From: Ollibium composti
Lineage (GTDB): Bacteria > Pseudomonadota > Alphaproteobacteria > Rhizobiales > Rhizobiaceae
Direction: 5' to 3'
Assembly (NCBI RefSeq): GCF_004801285.1
Contig: NZ_SSNY01000008.1
Coordinates: 124,001 to 188,000 of the forward strand
DNA length: 64,000 nt
The notes under the pieces: model-generated
Told to the model about the DNA's origin: nothing
Seen by the model: the letters and a program-made list of their open reading frames with translations, nothing else
Databases searched by the model: none
Translations under genes and position numbers: made by a program
Part shown: one piece after another, positions 53,402-61,708 of the stretch
How positions within the stretch are numbered: the stretch's first letter is position 1
How the letters are laid out: every line of letters starts with the position of its first letter

Positions 53402-54463
53402 TTACTTCGCCGCGTCGAGCACCGACTGCGGCGCGTCGCGGTTGAGCGATTCCTTCCATCCCTCGGCGACATTCTCCTTGGTCACCGTAAGTGCGGGAGC
53501 GACGACGAAGGCAGGGGTCGGCTGGTCGAGCAGCGCCTTCATGCCGGCCGCCGCCATGGCGCGGCCGAGTTCATAGGCCTTGTCGGCGACCAGGGCCGCC
53601 ACGTTGCCGCCCTTGACCATGTCCAGCGCCACCGGCTCGGCGAGATCCAGCGTGACGATCTTCGTCTTAGTGTTGCCGGCTCCGCGCAGCGCCGACAGGA
53701 CCCCGTCCGCCGGTTCCGCCCAGGTCACATAGATGCCGTCGAGATCGGGATGCTGCAGCAGCATGGCGCTCGCCAGTTCCTCGGCGCGCGCCGGGTCGGA
53801 AATGCCCTGCTCGGCGACAATCTTGATGTCGGGATAGTTCTTCTCGATGGTGGACTTGAACGCCTGGTCGCGCTGGTTGGTGACGTAGTAACTGGCGTCG
53901 TGGAAGATGTAGCCGACCGTGCCCTTGCCGCCGATGGCCTTGGCCAGCGCATCCGCAGCCTGCTTGCCCATCTGGAAAAGATCGTCGGTGACGATCGAGG
54001 CGTAGTCGGTGCCCTGCTTGTAGCCCTGCGGCACGTTGGACAGGAAGACGAGCTTGGTGCCATCCTTGACCGCCTGGCGGAAGGCCTCGGCCGAGGTCAC
54101 CGGGTCGAGCGGCAGCGAAAGGATGACGTTCGGCCTGGCGGCCAGCGCCGTCTCGATGTCGCTGCGCTGGCGTGCGGCGTCGAACTGGGCGTCAGTGGTC
54201 ACGGCGATGGTGACGCCGGCCCGCGCGAACTCGTCCTTGGCGCCGGCCGAAACCGCGTTGGTGAAATCGGACGACGTATGCCACAGCAGCGCCGCCTTGT
54301 AGCTCTTGTCCTTCAGCGCGGCGATGTCGGCATCGGTCAGCTTGACCTCGGCGCTCGGCGTGGCGGTCTCGCCGAACGGGCCGACCGTCTGGGCGAAGGC
54401 GGCGCTGCCTGCCAGTGAAAGACCGGCCGCGAACGCGGCGGTCAGGATGGATTTGAACAACAT
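53402..54463 (-). CDS. Ribose-type ABC importer binding protein, copy B
   Basis: A 353-residue receptor, paralogue of the gene at 52281-53345. Signal peptide residues 1-24 end AFA/QT; the following 'GPFGETATPSAEVKLT' parallels copy A. Shared blocks include 'ARPNVILSLPLDPVTSA', 'VGYIFHDASYYVTNQRDQAF' and 'LDGIYVTWAEPADGVL'. The copies differ at many positions, so the duplication is not recent. Start 54463 has GGGAGGAACC before it. The long open frame reaching upstream belongs to no gene. Confidence 0.9.
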   Translation of the reverse strand: MLFKSILTAAFAAGLSLAGSAAFAQTVGPFGETATPSAEVKLTDADIAALKDKSYKAALLWHTSSDFTNAVSAGAKDEFARAGVTIAVTTDAQFDAARQRSDIETALAARPNVILSLPLDPVTSAEAFRQAVKDGTKLVFLSNVPQGYKQGTDYASIVTDDLFQMGKQAADALAKAIGGKGTVGYIFHDASYYVTNQRDQAFKSTIEKNYPDIKIVAEQGISDPARAEELASAMLLQHPDLDGIYVTWAEPADGVLSALRGAGNTKTKIVTLDLAEPVALDMVKGGNVAALVADKAYELGRAMAAAGMKALLDQPTPAFVVAPALTVTKENVAEGWKESLNRDAPQSVLDAAK

Positions 54464-54501
54464 GGCGGTTCCTCCCTTGGATCGCTTGGACTGTCGATGG
54501 T

Positions 54502-55764
54502 TCATGCAACGGTGCCGCAATAGTCGGCCATGAAGGTGGCGAAGCCGACGATGCCGGCCAGGTATTCCTCCACGTCCACATGCTCGTCGTGGGTGTGGCA
54601 GTTGCGGATATCGCCAGGCGCGCAATAGACGGCCGGTATGCCGAGGCGGTTGACGAAGAAGGGCGTCTCCGACCAGAAAGGCGCGCCTTCGATCGCGCCC
54701 CGCCCGGCCATGGCCGACGCCATCCTGGCCGACAGCATGCGCACCTCCGCCGCGTCCCGATCGATCTCGGCGGCGGTGCCGCCAAGCGGATGGTCGCGCC
54801 CGGCCGGATAGGCGAACTCGACCCTGATCTCGGGATCGGCGATCGCTTCGCGCACCGTCTTCTCGATTTCGGCCGCCGCCGTGTCGAGAGATTCGCCGGG
54901 CAGCAGCTTGCGGATCAGCGACAGCGTGCAGCGCTCCGGCACGGCGATGTAGCCACCGCCCGCAAGCCCGGTGACGAGCAGGAAGCCGCGCCCGACAAGC
55001 GGATGGTCGGTACGCGCCGCCACCGCATCGGAATGCCTCCACAGCGCCGTCATGGCCGCATGGGCGGCCCGCAGCGCATCCTTGCCAAGTTCCGGGACGC
55101 CGAAATAGGCCGACTTGCCGGTGATGGTGATGTCGGTGATGAAGAAGCCGATCTGTGCCGGATAGACCGCAAGCCGGGTCGGCTCGACATAGACGGCGAA
55201 ATCTGGCTTCGCGACTTCGCCTACCTCGATGGCGCCGACGAAATGCTTGATCCCGGCCGACACGCCGGTGCCGGGCTGGCCGCTTTCCTCGTCGCCGACG
55301 AAGGCGAAGGAGACGTCTCCGGCCAGCCGGATGCCGGCGCGGTCGAGCAGCTTCAGGGCCGCCAGCGAGGCGCTGATGCCCGCCTTGAGGTCGCCCGCTC
55401 CGCGCCCCCATACCGCACCGTCGACGATCGGCGCGGCGAACGGGTCCTCACGCTCGGTTCCGGCCCAGTGCTCGCGCCAGCCGTCGACATGCACGGTATC
55501 GGTGTGGCCGATGAACAGGAGGCGCTTACCGCCGCCGGCACCCTTGCGTTCGGCCCAGACGTTGGGCCGGCCCGGCAGAAATTCCGCCGTCGTCAGGCCG
55601 GCAAGGCCAAGCGCCTGCATCTGCTGTTCGAGATAGGCGACGAAATTGGCTTCGTTGCCGGTGATGCTCTCGCGTCCGATCGCGCCGCGCCAAAGGGCGA
55701 GCGCGTCCTCGCGGTCGAGGGCCTGGCGCAGGCGCGGCATCAGGTCGTCGCGGGCCGGCATCAT
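54502..55764 (-). CDS. M20-family metallo-amidohydrolase (ArgE/DapE-like)
   Basis: A 420-residue zinc-dependent peptidase/deacylase. Metal ligands follow the family pattern: histidine in 'LLFIGHTDTVHVDGW', aspartate in 'WGRGAGDLKAGISA', catalytic and ligand glutamates in 'FVGDEESGQPG', and a late histidine in 'NCHTHDEHVDVEEY'. No signal peptide, so it is cytoplasmic. It is coupled by ATGA overlap to the ROK regulator and followed by the tandem receptors, so it likely removes an acyl or amide group from the imported compound. Substrate unknown; N-acyl amino acid or small peptide is the best guess. Confidence 0.88.
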   Translation of the reverse strand: MMPARDDLMPRLRQALDREDALALWRGAIGRESITGNEANFVAYLEQQMQALGLAGLTTAEFLPGRPNVWAERKGAGGGKRLLFIGHTDTVHVDGWREHWAGTEREDPFAAPIVDGAVWGRGAGDLKAGISASLAALKLLDRAGIRLAGDVSFAFVGDEESGQPGTGVSAGIKHFVGAIEVGEVAKPDFAVYVEPTRLAVYPAQIGFFITDITITGKSAYFGVPELGKDALRAAHAAMTALWRHSDAVAARTDHPLVGRGFLLVTGLAGGGYIAVPERCTLSLIRKLLPGESLDTAAAEIEKTVREAIADPEIRVEFAYPAGRDHPLGGTAAEIDRDAAEVRMLSARMASAMAGRGAIEGAPFWSETPFFVNRLGIPAVYCAPGDIRNCHTHDEHVDVEEYLAGIVGFATFMADYCGTVA

Positions 55765-56972
55765 CCTGCCTCCCGCAAGGCGCCGACATCGGCAGGCGGC
55801 AGCGAGATGCGGCCGTCGGGCGCATCGACGCCGAACAGGGTGTTGTGCAACTGGCCGAGCCCGATGGCGGCGGCGCCGACGATGGCCGCGCGCGCGCCGA
55901 GCGTTCCGGTTTCGACGTCGACCGGATAGGGGAAGCATTGCGGCAGGAACGCCTTGACGCGGGCCAGCATCTCCGCACGCAACCCGATCGAGCCGCCGAG
56001 GATGATCTTTTGCGGGTTGGCGATGGCCGCGATGGCGGCGATGCCGCGCGCCAGATTGCGCGCAACCTCGTCGAGGACCTGGGCGGCGGCGGCCTCACCG
56101 GCATTGGCATTGTCGAAGATGGCCGGGACGCCGAGACGGTTGCCCGACAGGACGGCATAGCGCTCGACGATGCCGTGCGAGGCGACGACGCGCTCGAAGG
56201 CGCCGGAGCGCAGCGATTCCGGCTCGAACGGGTCGGCGCCCAGCGGCAGGAACCCCATCTCGCCCGCCGCATTGATGGCGCCGCGGACGAGGTGGCCGCC
56301 GACCATCAGGCCGCTGCCGATGCCGGTGCCGAGCGCGACATAGGCGAGGTCGTCGATGCCCTGTCCCTGCCCCAGCCAGTTTTCGCCCATCACCGAGAGA
56401 TTGACGTCGTTTTCCAGGATCACGTCGAAGCCGAAGGCCCGCGCGAGGGAACCGGCGACATCCATGCTGTCGAAACCGGCGATGTTGGGCGCCAGCATCA
56501 CGCGTCCGGTGCGGCTGTCGGGCGCTCCCGGCACGCCGATCACGGCAAGGCGGATCCTGTCGCGGGAAACCCCCTTCGCCTTGGCGGCCCGGAAGGCCAG
56601 CGAGACGATCTGGTCGACGACGAACTGGCCGCCACGCGGATCGGTTGGCGCCATCTCTTCGCCGAAGATCTGGCAGGCGAGATCGGTGATCGCCACCCTC
56701 ACCTTGGTGCCGCCAAGGTCGACGGCGACGATATAGGCGGCATCGTAGACCAGTTCGTAGGTCACGGCGGTGCGGCCCACATGACCCTTGGTGCGGCCGG
56801 TCTCCTGCACCCAGCCCTCCTGTTCGAGCGTACGCACGATTTCGGAGATGGTCTGCTTCGACAGGCCGGTCTGCTTGGCGATCGACGCCCGCGAGATCGG
56901 ACCGCCCTGAACGATGGCCTCCATGACGGAGCGCTGCGAGAACTTCCGGGAGATGCTCAGGCTGTCGTTCAC
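55761..56972 (-). CDS. ROK-family transcriptional regulator lacking the zinc motif
   Basis: A 403-residue ROK regulator. Residues about 10-60 are a winged helix ('ISRASIAKQTGLSKQTISEIVRTLE'). The ROK sugar-binding domain follows with 'VAVDLGGTKVRVAI', 'ILENDVNLSVMGE' and 'YVALGTGIGSGLMVGG'. The usual GEIGH and CxCGxxGC zinc site is absent: the segment reads 'AGEMGFLPLGADPFEP'. Ligand sensing is therefore probably different from NagC/Mlc. It starts with GTG after GAGGG. It heads the M20/receptor/permease/YhfX/ATPase operon, and a TTCG-N9-CGAA dyad sits just upstream. Confidence 0.87.
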   Translation of the reverse strand: MNDSLSISRKFSQRSVMEAIVQGGPISRASIAKQTGLSKQTISEIVRTLEQEGWVQETGRTKGHVGRTAVTYELVYDAAYIVAVDLGGTKVRVAITDLACQIFGEEMAPTDPRGGQFVVDQIVSLAFRAAKAKGVSRDRIRLAVIGVPGAPDSRTGRVMLAPNIAGFDSMDVAGSLARAFGFDVILENDVNLSVMGENWLGQGQGIDDLAYVALGTGIGSGLMVGGHLVRGAINAAGEMGFLPLGADPFEPESLRSGAFERVVASHGIVERYAVLSGNRLGVPAIFDNANAGEAAAAQVLDEVARNLARGIAAIAAIANPQKIILGGSIGLRAEMLARVKAFLPQCFPYPVDVETGTLGARAAIVGAAAIGLGQLHNTLFGVDAPDGRISLPPADVGALREAG

Positions 56973-56986
56973 CGCACCCTCTTTAA

Positions 56987-57003
56987 TTCGTTCTGTTACC
57001 GAA
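56987..57003. promoter_or_regulatory. Probable ROK operator (TTCG-N9-CGAA)
   Basis: TTCG (56987-56990) and CGAA (57000-57003) form a dyad with a 9-base spacer, flanked by AT-rich TTTAA and TTATTAA. The NagC/Mlc group of ROK repressors binds sites of this general form. It lies 15 bases upstream of the ROK start codon, fit for autoregulation. Confidence 0.5.
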
Positions 57004-57045
57004 CTTATTAAGAGACGGGTAAACTGTCAATCGTGCTTCTGCACG

Positions 57046-57079
57046 TGAAAAAGGGCTCCCGGTGGCGCCGGGAGCCCTT
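57046..57079 (-). terminator. Rho-independent terminator of the paoABC operon
   Basis: Read on the minus strand, a perfect 12-base-pair stem (AAGGGCTCCCGG / CCGGGAGCCCTT, loop 5 bases, 57051-57079) is followed by TTTTTC. It begins 25 bases after the stop of the large oxidoreductase subunit and separates it from the ROK promoter. Confidence 0.85.
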
Positions 57080-57104
57080 GCGCAAAAGAACCTGATGCGG
57101 CGGC

Positions 57105-59375
57105 TCAGCCCGCCGCGCGGCCGGCAACGAGGTCTTCGATGCGGACGGGAAAGCGGCGGACGCGCACGCCCGTCGCATGCCAGACGGCGTTGGCGACGGC
57201 GCCCACCGTGCCGGTGATGCCGATCTCGCCGACGCCCTTGACGCCGAGCGGATTGACGTGGGCGTCCTCCTCCGGGATCAGGATGGCTTCGACCGAAGGC
57301 ACGTCCGCATTGACCGGCACATGGTATTCGGCAAGGTCGGCGTTCATGATGCGGCCGGTGCGGCGATCGGTGACCGCCTCCTCGTGCAGGGCGAAGGAGA
57401 CGCCCCAGATCATGCCGCCGTAGTACTGGCTTTGCACCAGGCGCGGATTGATGATGCGTCCAGCGGCGAAGGCGCCGACCAGCCGCGTCGCCCGCACCTG
57501 GCCAAGATCGGGATCGACCTTCACCTCGGCAAAGACCGCCCCGTGCGAGAACATCGCATAGGCCGAGGCGACCGCCGGGTCGCGCGCCGCCTTGGCGGTG
57601 CCGACGATTTGCGCGCGACCGGCGCGCTTCAGGATATCGGCATAGCTGTCGCTGCGCGTCTCGTCGTCGCGACGATACAGCCGGCCCTCCCGCGCCACGA
57701 CGCCGATGTTGCCGGCGCCGAACAGCGGCGACGCCGCATCGGCGGTGGCAAGCTCCGCCAGGCTGGCGATGGCATCCCCGCCGGCCTTGTGGAGCGCAAG
57801 CCCGGCGCTGGCGGTATGGCCGGAGCCGCCGGCCACGCCGCCGTCCGGAAGGTTCGACAGGCCCGAATGGAATTCGACCTGGCTCGGATCGAGGCCGAGC
57901 GCCTCGGCGGCGATCTGGGCGAGCGCCGTCCAGGCGCCCTGCCCCATGTCGGCGCCGGCGGTTTCCACCAGTGCCGTGCCGTCGGCGCGCAAGGTAGCGC
58001 GTGCCTCGGCCGGGAAATGCGGGCAGTGGAAAACGGCCGTGCCCATGCCCCAACCGACGAGGAAGCCGTTCTCGTCGCGCATGCGGCGCGGCTCCAGCGG
58101 ACGGCCGGACCAGCCGAAGCGCTTCGCACCTTCGGCGTAACATTCACGCAGCGTCTTGGAGGAAAACGGCCGGCCGGTTCCCGGCTCCGTCTCGGCGTAG
58201 TTGGCAAGCCGGAAGGCGAGCGGGTCCATGCCGCAGGCCTCTGCCGCCTCGTCGATCGCCGCCTCCAGCGCCGCCGACCCGGACGCCGCGCCCGGCGCGC
58301 GCATCGGCCCCGGCGTGCCGACGTTGAGGCGCAGGCCCTCGTGCTCGGCCAGGATGGCGGGTGCCGCGTAGAGCGGCAGGGCGATGTTCGCGGACGGTTC
58401 GATGAAGTCGTCGAAGGTAGATGTCTCGGCGAGCGCATGATGGTGCAGCGCGGTCATCCGCCCCTCGCCGTCGGTGCCGATACGCAGTTTCTGCCAGGTC
58501 CGGCCGCGATGACCGACCGGGCCGAACATCTGCTTTCGCGGCAACGCCAGCTTGACCGGGCGGCCGAGCATGCGCGCAGCGAGGATGGTGAGGATCTGCG
58601 GCCCGTTGAGGATCGCCTTGGAGCCGAAACCACCACCGAGGAAGGGTGAGCGGATCAGCACGTTCTCGGCCGGAATGCCGAAATAGGCGCCATAAGCCGC
58701 AGCGCTCAGCGCCAAAGCTTGGTTGGGCATGTCGAGCGTCACTCGGTCACCGTCCCATTCGGCGACGACCGCGTGCGGTTCCATCGCGTTGTGGTACTGC
58801 GGCGGCGTCTCGTAATCGACCTCGGTGACCCGGACGGCTTCGGCAAGCCCGGCCTCGACATCGCCATGGGCGGTTCGAGCGGCCGCACCGACGCCGACGG
58901 CAGCCGGGGCAAAGCGCTCGCCACTCTCCAGGTCGACGGCTGCGCTTTCCACCTCATAATGCGGATCGAGCAGGGCAGCCCCCTCCGTCGCCGCTTCCAG
59001 CGTCTCGGCGATCACCATGGCGATCGGCTGGTTGACGTAGCGCACGGTGTCGTCCTGCAGCACGTCGACGCGGAAACCGAAGGGCGGCATCTTCTCGTCG
59101 GGGTCGTGGGCCAGCGGCGGCCGGTTGGCCGGCGTCAGCACCTCGACGACGCCGGGATGCGCTTTAGCCGCGGCGACGTCGAGGCTCGTTACCCGGCCGC
59201 GCGCGATGCTGGCGCCCGCCGCTACGGCGTAGAGCACACCGTCGGGATGGTTGTCGGCGGCATAGGTGGCGCGGCCGGTGACCTTGAGCAGGCCGTCACG
59301 GCGCGTCAACGGCTGGCCGGCATTGGAACCCGCCCGGCCGTATTGGAGGGGAGAGGCAGCGTTTTCAGGCGACAT
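57105..59375 (-). CDS. paoC: Molybdenum aldehyde/xanthine oxidoreductase, large subunit (PaoC type)
   Basis: A 756-residue molybdopterin-binding subunit of the xanthine oxidase family. 'NQPIAMVIAET' and 'SPFLGGGFGSKAIL' belong to the first substrate domain, and the active-site glutamate is E717 in 'KGVGEIGITGTVGA'. The length (about 730-760) and the separate FAD and 2Fe-2S subunits match periplasmic aldehyde oxidase PaoABC of E. coli. The small overlap of its start with the FAD-subunit gene shows coupling. The substrate is an aldehyde or N-heterocycle. No PaoD/XdhC maturation gene follows in the operon. Confidence 0.88.
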   Translation of the reverse strand: MSPENAASPLQYGRAGSNAGQPLTRRDGLLKVTGRATYAADNHPDGVLYAVAAGASIARGRVTSLDVAAAKAHPGVVEVLTPANRPPLAHDPDEKMPPFGFRVDVLQDDTVRYVNQPIAMVIAETLEAATEGAALLDPHYEVESAAVDLESGERFAPAAVGVGAAARTAHGDVEAGLAEAVRVTEVDYETPPQYHNAMEPHAVVAEWDGDRVTLDMPNQALALSAAAYGAYFGIPAENVLIRSPFLGGGFGSKAILNGPQILTILAARMLGRPVKLALPRKQMFGPVGHRGRTWQKLRIGTDGEGRMTALHHHALAETSTFDDFIEPSANIALPLYAAPAILAEHEGLRLNVGTPGPMRAPGAASGSAALEAAIDEAAEACGMDPLAFRLANYAETEPGTGRPFSSKTLRECYAEGAKRFGWSGRPLEPRRMRDENGFLVGWGMGTAVFHCPHFPAEARATLRADGTALVETAGADMGQGAWTALAQIAAEALGLDPSQVEFHSGLSNLPDGGVAGGSGHTASAGLALHKAGGDAIASLAELATADAASPLFGAGNIGVVAREGRLYRRDDETRSDSYADILKRAGRAQIVGTAKAARDPAVASAYAMFSHGAVFAEVKVDPDLGQVRATRLVGAFAAGRIINPRLVQSQYYGGMIWGVSFALHEEAVTDRRTGRIMNADLAEYHVPVNADVPSVEAILIPEEDAHVNPLGVKGVGEIGITGTVGAVANAVWHATGVRVRRFPVRIEDLVAGRAAG

Positions 59376-60423
59376 GGTACGCTCCGGGATTGGTGGAGAA
59401 GGGCGAGGCCGGCAGGGCCGGCATTTCCTGCGGCGTCCCTGCCAGCGCGAAATTCAACGCACGGGCGACGATGCGGCGTGCCAGCTCGATCTTGAAGGCG
59501 TTGGCACCTGAAGGCCGCGCCTCGGCGAGCGCCAGTTCCGCCGCCCCGGCGAAAGCTTCAGCGGTCGGCTTCGCACCGGCCAGAGACGCCTCCGCCTCAC
59601 GGGCTCGCCAGGGTTTGGCGGCGACGCCGCCGAGCGCGATGCGGGCGGCGCGGATCGTGTCGCCTTCCATCTCCAGCGCCGCCGCCGCCGATACCACGGC
59701 GAAAGCATAGGAGGTGCGCTCGCGCAGCTTCAGGTAGCGGGCGTTGTCCGCGAAGGATGCAACTTCCGCCGGCAGCCGCAAAGCGACGATCAATTCGCCG
59801 GCTGCCAGCGTGGTTTCCTGTTCCGGCGTGGAGCCCGGCAGGGCATGCAGCGAATCCAGCGCGATCTCGCGGGTGCCGCGCGGCCCTTCCACCTCGACCA
59901 TCGCGTCGAGCGCCACCAGCGGCACGCAGAAGTCGGACGGGTGGGTGGCGATACAGTGCTCGCTCCAGCCGAGCACCGCATGCAGGCGGCTCTGGCCGCC
60001 CAGCGCATCACAGCCCGAGCCCGGCACGCGCCGGTTGCAGGCGCTGCCAAGGTCCTGGAAATAGGCGCAGCGCGTACGCTGCATCAGGTTGCCGCCGACG
60101 GTCGCGGCATTGCGAAGCTGTGCGGATGCGCCCGACAGCAGCGCCTCGGCAACCACCGGGAAGGTTTTTGCGAAGCGTTCGTCATAGGCGAGGTCGGAGT
60201 TGCGCACCAGCGCGCCGATCCTTACGCCACCGTCCGGCAGCCAATCGATACGGTCGAGGCCGGGCAGACGCGTGATGTCGACGACGCGCTGCGGCCGCGA
60301 AACGCCGATCTTCATCAGGTCGAGCAGGTTGGTACCGGCGCCGAGATAGACCGAACCCGGTTCGGAGACGGCAGCAATGGCCTCGGCCACGCTGGCCGGC
60401 TGGATATAGTCGAAGCGGTTCAT
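59365..60423 (-). CDS. paoB: Aldehyde oxidoreductase FAD subunit with 4Fe-4S motif (PaoB type)
   Basis: A 352-residue CODH-medium-type FAD-binding subunit. 'GSVYLGAGTNLLDLMK' is the FAD site and 'LRNAATVGGNLMQRTRC' the second. The insert 'RCAYFQDLGSACNRRVPGSGCDA' places cysteines as in the extra 4Fe-4S cluster of PaoB, absent from classical xanthine dehydrogenases. It transfers electrons between the 2Fe-2S subunit and the acceptor. It overlaps the upstream 2Fe-2S gene by four bases. Confidence 0.88.
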   Translation of the reverse strand: MNRFDYIQPASVAEAIAAVSEPGSVYLGAGTNLLDLMKIGVSRPQRVVDITRLPGLDRIDWLPDGGVRIGALVRNSDLAYDERFAKTFPVVAEALLSGASAQLRNAATVGGNLMQRTRCAYFQDLGSACNRRVPGSGCDALGGQSRLHAVLGWSEHCIATHPSDFCVPLVALDAMVEVEGPRGTREIALDSLHALPGSTPEQETTLAAGELIVALRLPAEVASFADNARYLKLRERTSYAFAVVSAAAALEMEGDTIRAARIALGGVAAKPWRAREAEASLAGAKPTAEAFAGAAELALAEARPSGANAFKIELARRIVARALNFALAGTPQEMPALPASPFSTNPGAYHVA

Positions 60424-60923
60424 GCCGCGTCCCTCCGGCTCGAGTCCGCGCCGGCAAGCGTCTGCTGCGCCTCGAGAACGGCTTCGGTGATGCCCTTGTA
60501 GGCGGCGCAGCGGCAGATGTTGCCGCTCATCAGCTCGCGGATGCGCTCGGGATCGTCGCCGGCATGCCCCTCGGCGATCAGGCCGACGGCGCTCATGATC
60601 TGGCCCGGCGTGCAATAGCCGCACTGGAAACCGTCATGCGCGATGAAGGCGGCCTGCACCGGGTGCAGCGTCTCGCCCTGGGCCAGGCCTTCGATGGTCG
60701 TGACTTCGGCGCCGTCGAGGCTGGCGGCCAGAACCAGGCAGGAGTTGATGCGCCGTCCGTCGACAAGCACGGTGCAGGCGCCGCACTGGCCGCGGTCGCA
60801 CCCTTTCTTGGTGCCGGCCAGAACGAGCCGCTCCCGCAACAGGTCGAGCAGCGTGACGCGCGGATCGTCGAGTTCGACGTCACGCGGCTGACCATTGACG
60901 GAAAGGCTGATGGAGAGAGCCAT
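60420..60923 (-). CDS. paoA: Aldehyde oxidoreductase 2Fe-2S subunit (PaoA type)
   Basis: A 167-residue ferredoxin-type subunit with the two expected cysteine sets: plant-type 'KKGCDRGQCGACTVLV' and the helical-domain 'FQCGYCTPGQ' plus 'NICRCAAY'. Start at 60923 ('MALSISLSVNG') has GGAG seven bases upstream; the ATG four codons earlier lacks one. It has no Tat leader, whereas E. coli PaoA has one, so this complex is probably cytoplasmic. First gene of the operon, divergent from the TetR regulator. Confidence 0.88.
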   Translation of the reverse strand: MALSISLSVNGQPRDVELDDPRVTLLDLLRERLVLAGTKKGCDRGQCGACTVLVDGRRINSCLVLAASLDGAEVTTIEGLAQGETLHPVQAAFIAHDGFQCGYCTPGQIMSAVGLIAEGHAGDDPERIRELMSGNICRCAAYKGITEAVLEAQQTLAGADSSRRDAA

Positions 60924-61071
60924 GTTGTACTCCATTCAGTTTCTGTGGTGTATGAATCCAAGCCGCCGGAAGACGGCACGAGGTGCGGGCGCGGGAAGGA
61001 TACTGACGCGGACGTTCGTCGGCCCTGTCCGGGAATGCGTGCCTTTGTGCGTTTCCCCGGTATCTGTTATT

Positions 61072-61094
61072 TATACGGAGGATGCCTCCGTTTA
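61072..61094. promoter_or_regulatory. Probable TetR operator upstream of paoABC regulator
   Basis: ACGGAGG-ATG-CCTCCGT is a perfect 7-base inverted repeat (61075-61091), extended by one mismatch then two more pairs to 61072-61094. The form fits TetR-family sites. A weak TTGTGC (61045-61050) / TATTTA (61068-61073) pair with 17-base spacing lies just before it, so the operator would cover the regulator's own start point. The site is about 150 bases from paoA. Confidence 0.6.
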
Positions 61095-61123
61095 TCAAGA
61101 GGGAAAGAGCACGTTCTGAACAA

Positions 61124-61702
61124 ATGGGACAGGAAACCGTAAAGACAAGGCGCAAGCCGCGCGCGGATTCACTGCGCAACCGCGAGCTTCTGCTGGAAGC
61201 GGCGACCCATGTGTTCAGCACGGGCGGGCCGCAGGCGAGCCTGGAAGCGGTGGCGCGCCGGGCGGGCGTCGGCATCGGCACGCTCTATCGCCACTTCCCG
61301 ACGCGCGAGGCGCTGTTCGAGGCCGTATACCGGCACGAGGTCGATCACCTTGCCGATCTCGCGGGCCTGCTTTCCTTCGAGCCCGATCCGGTCGAGGCCC
61401 TGCGGCAATGGCTGCACGCGAACGTGCGGCTGGTCGCCGCCAAGAAAGGCATGATCCAGGGACTGCAACTGGTCGCGCACGGTTCCTCGGAGCTCAAGGC
61501 CTATTCCTTCGAGCGCCTGACCGAGGCCGTAGGCTTGCTGCTCGGCCGGGGCGTCGCCGCAGGCGAACTGCGCGCCGACATTACGCCGGAAGACCTGCTG
61601 CGCACGCTTCTCGGCATCTTCTATTCGCAAGGCACCGCGGACTGGCAGCCGGCGGCGCTGCGCCTTGTCGACGTCTTCGTCGACGGCTTGCGCAAGCGCT
61701 GA
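61124..61702 (+). CDS. TetR/AcrR-family transcriptional regulator
   Basis: A 192-residue repressor. The DNA-binding domain covers about residues 15-60 ('LLLEAATHVFSTGGPQASLEAVARRAGVGIGTLYRHFPTR' in part), and the C-terminal all-helical ligand domain is typical of regulators that neighbour oxidoreductase genes. The ATG at 61124 is preferred: the upstream in-frame ATG at 61082 is the centre of the operator palindrome and touches its purine run. No good ribosome site precedes 61124, so the start is uncertain. Divergent from paoA. Confidence 0.82.
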   Translation: MGQETVKTRRKPRADSLRNRELLLEAATHVFSTGGPQASLEAVARRAGVGIGTLYRHFPTREALFEAVYRHEVDHLADLAGLLSFEPDPVEALRQWLHANVRLVAAKKGMIQGLQLVAHGSSELKAYSFERLTEAVGLLLGRGVAAGELRADITPEDLLRTLLGIFYSQGTADWQPAALRLVDVFVDGLRKR

Positions 61703-61708
61703 TCGTGC

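Noticed and set aside
61082..61123. ATG 61082 as the start of the TetR regulator
   Set aside because: It is the centre of a palindromic operator and the purine run directly touches the codon, leaving no spacing for ribosome binding. Kept only as an alternative.
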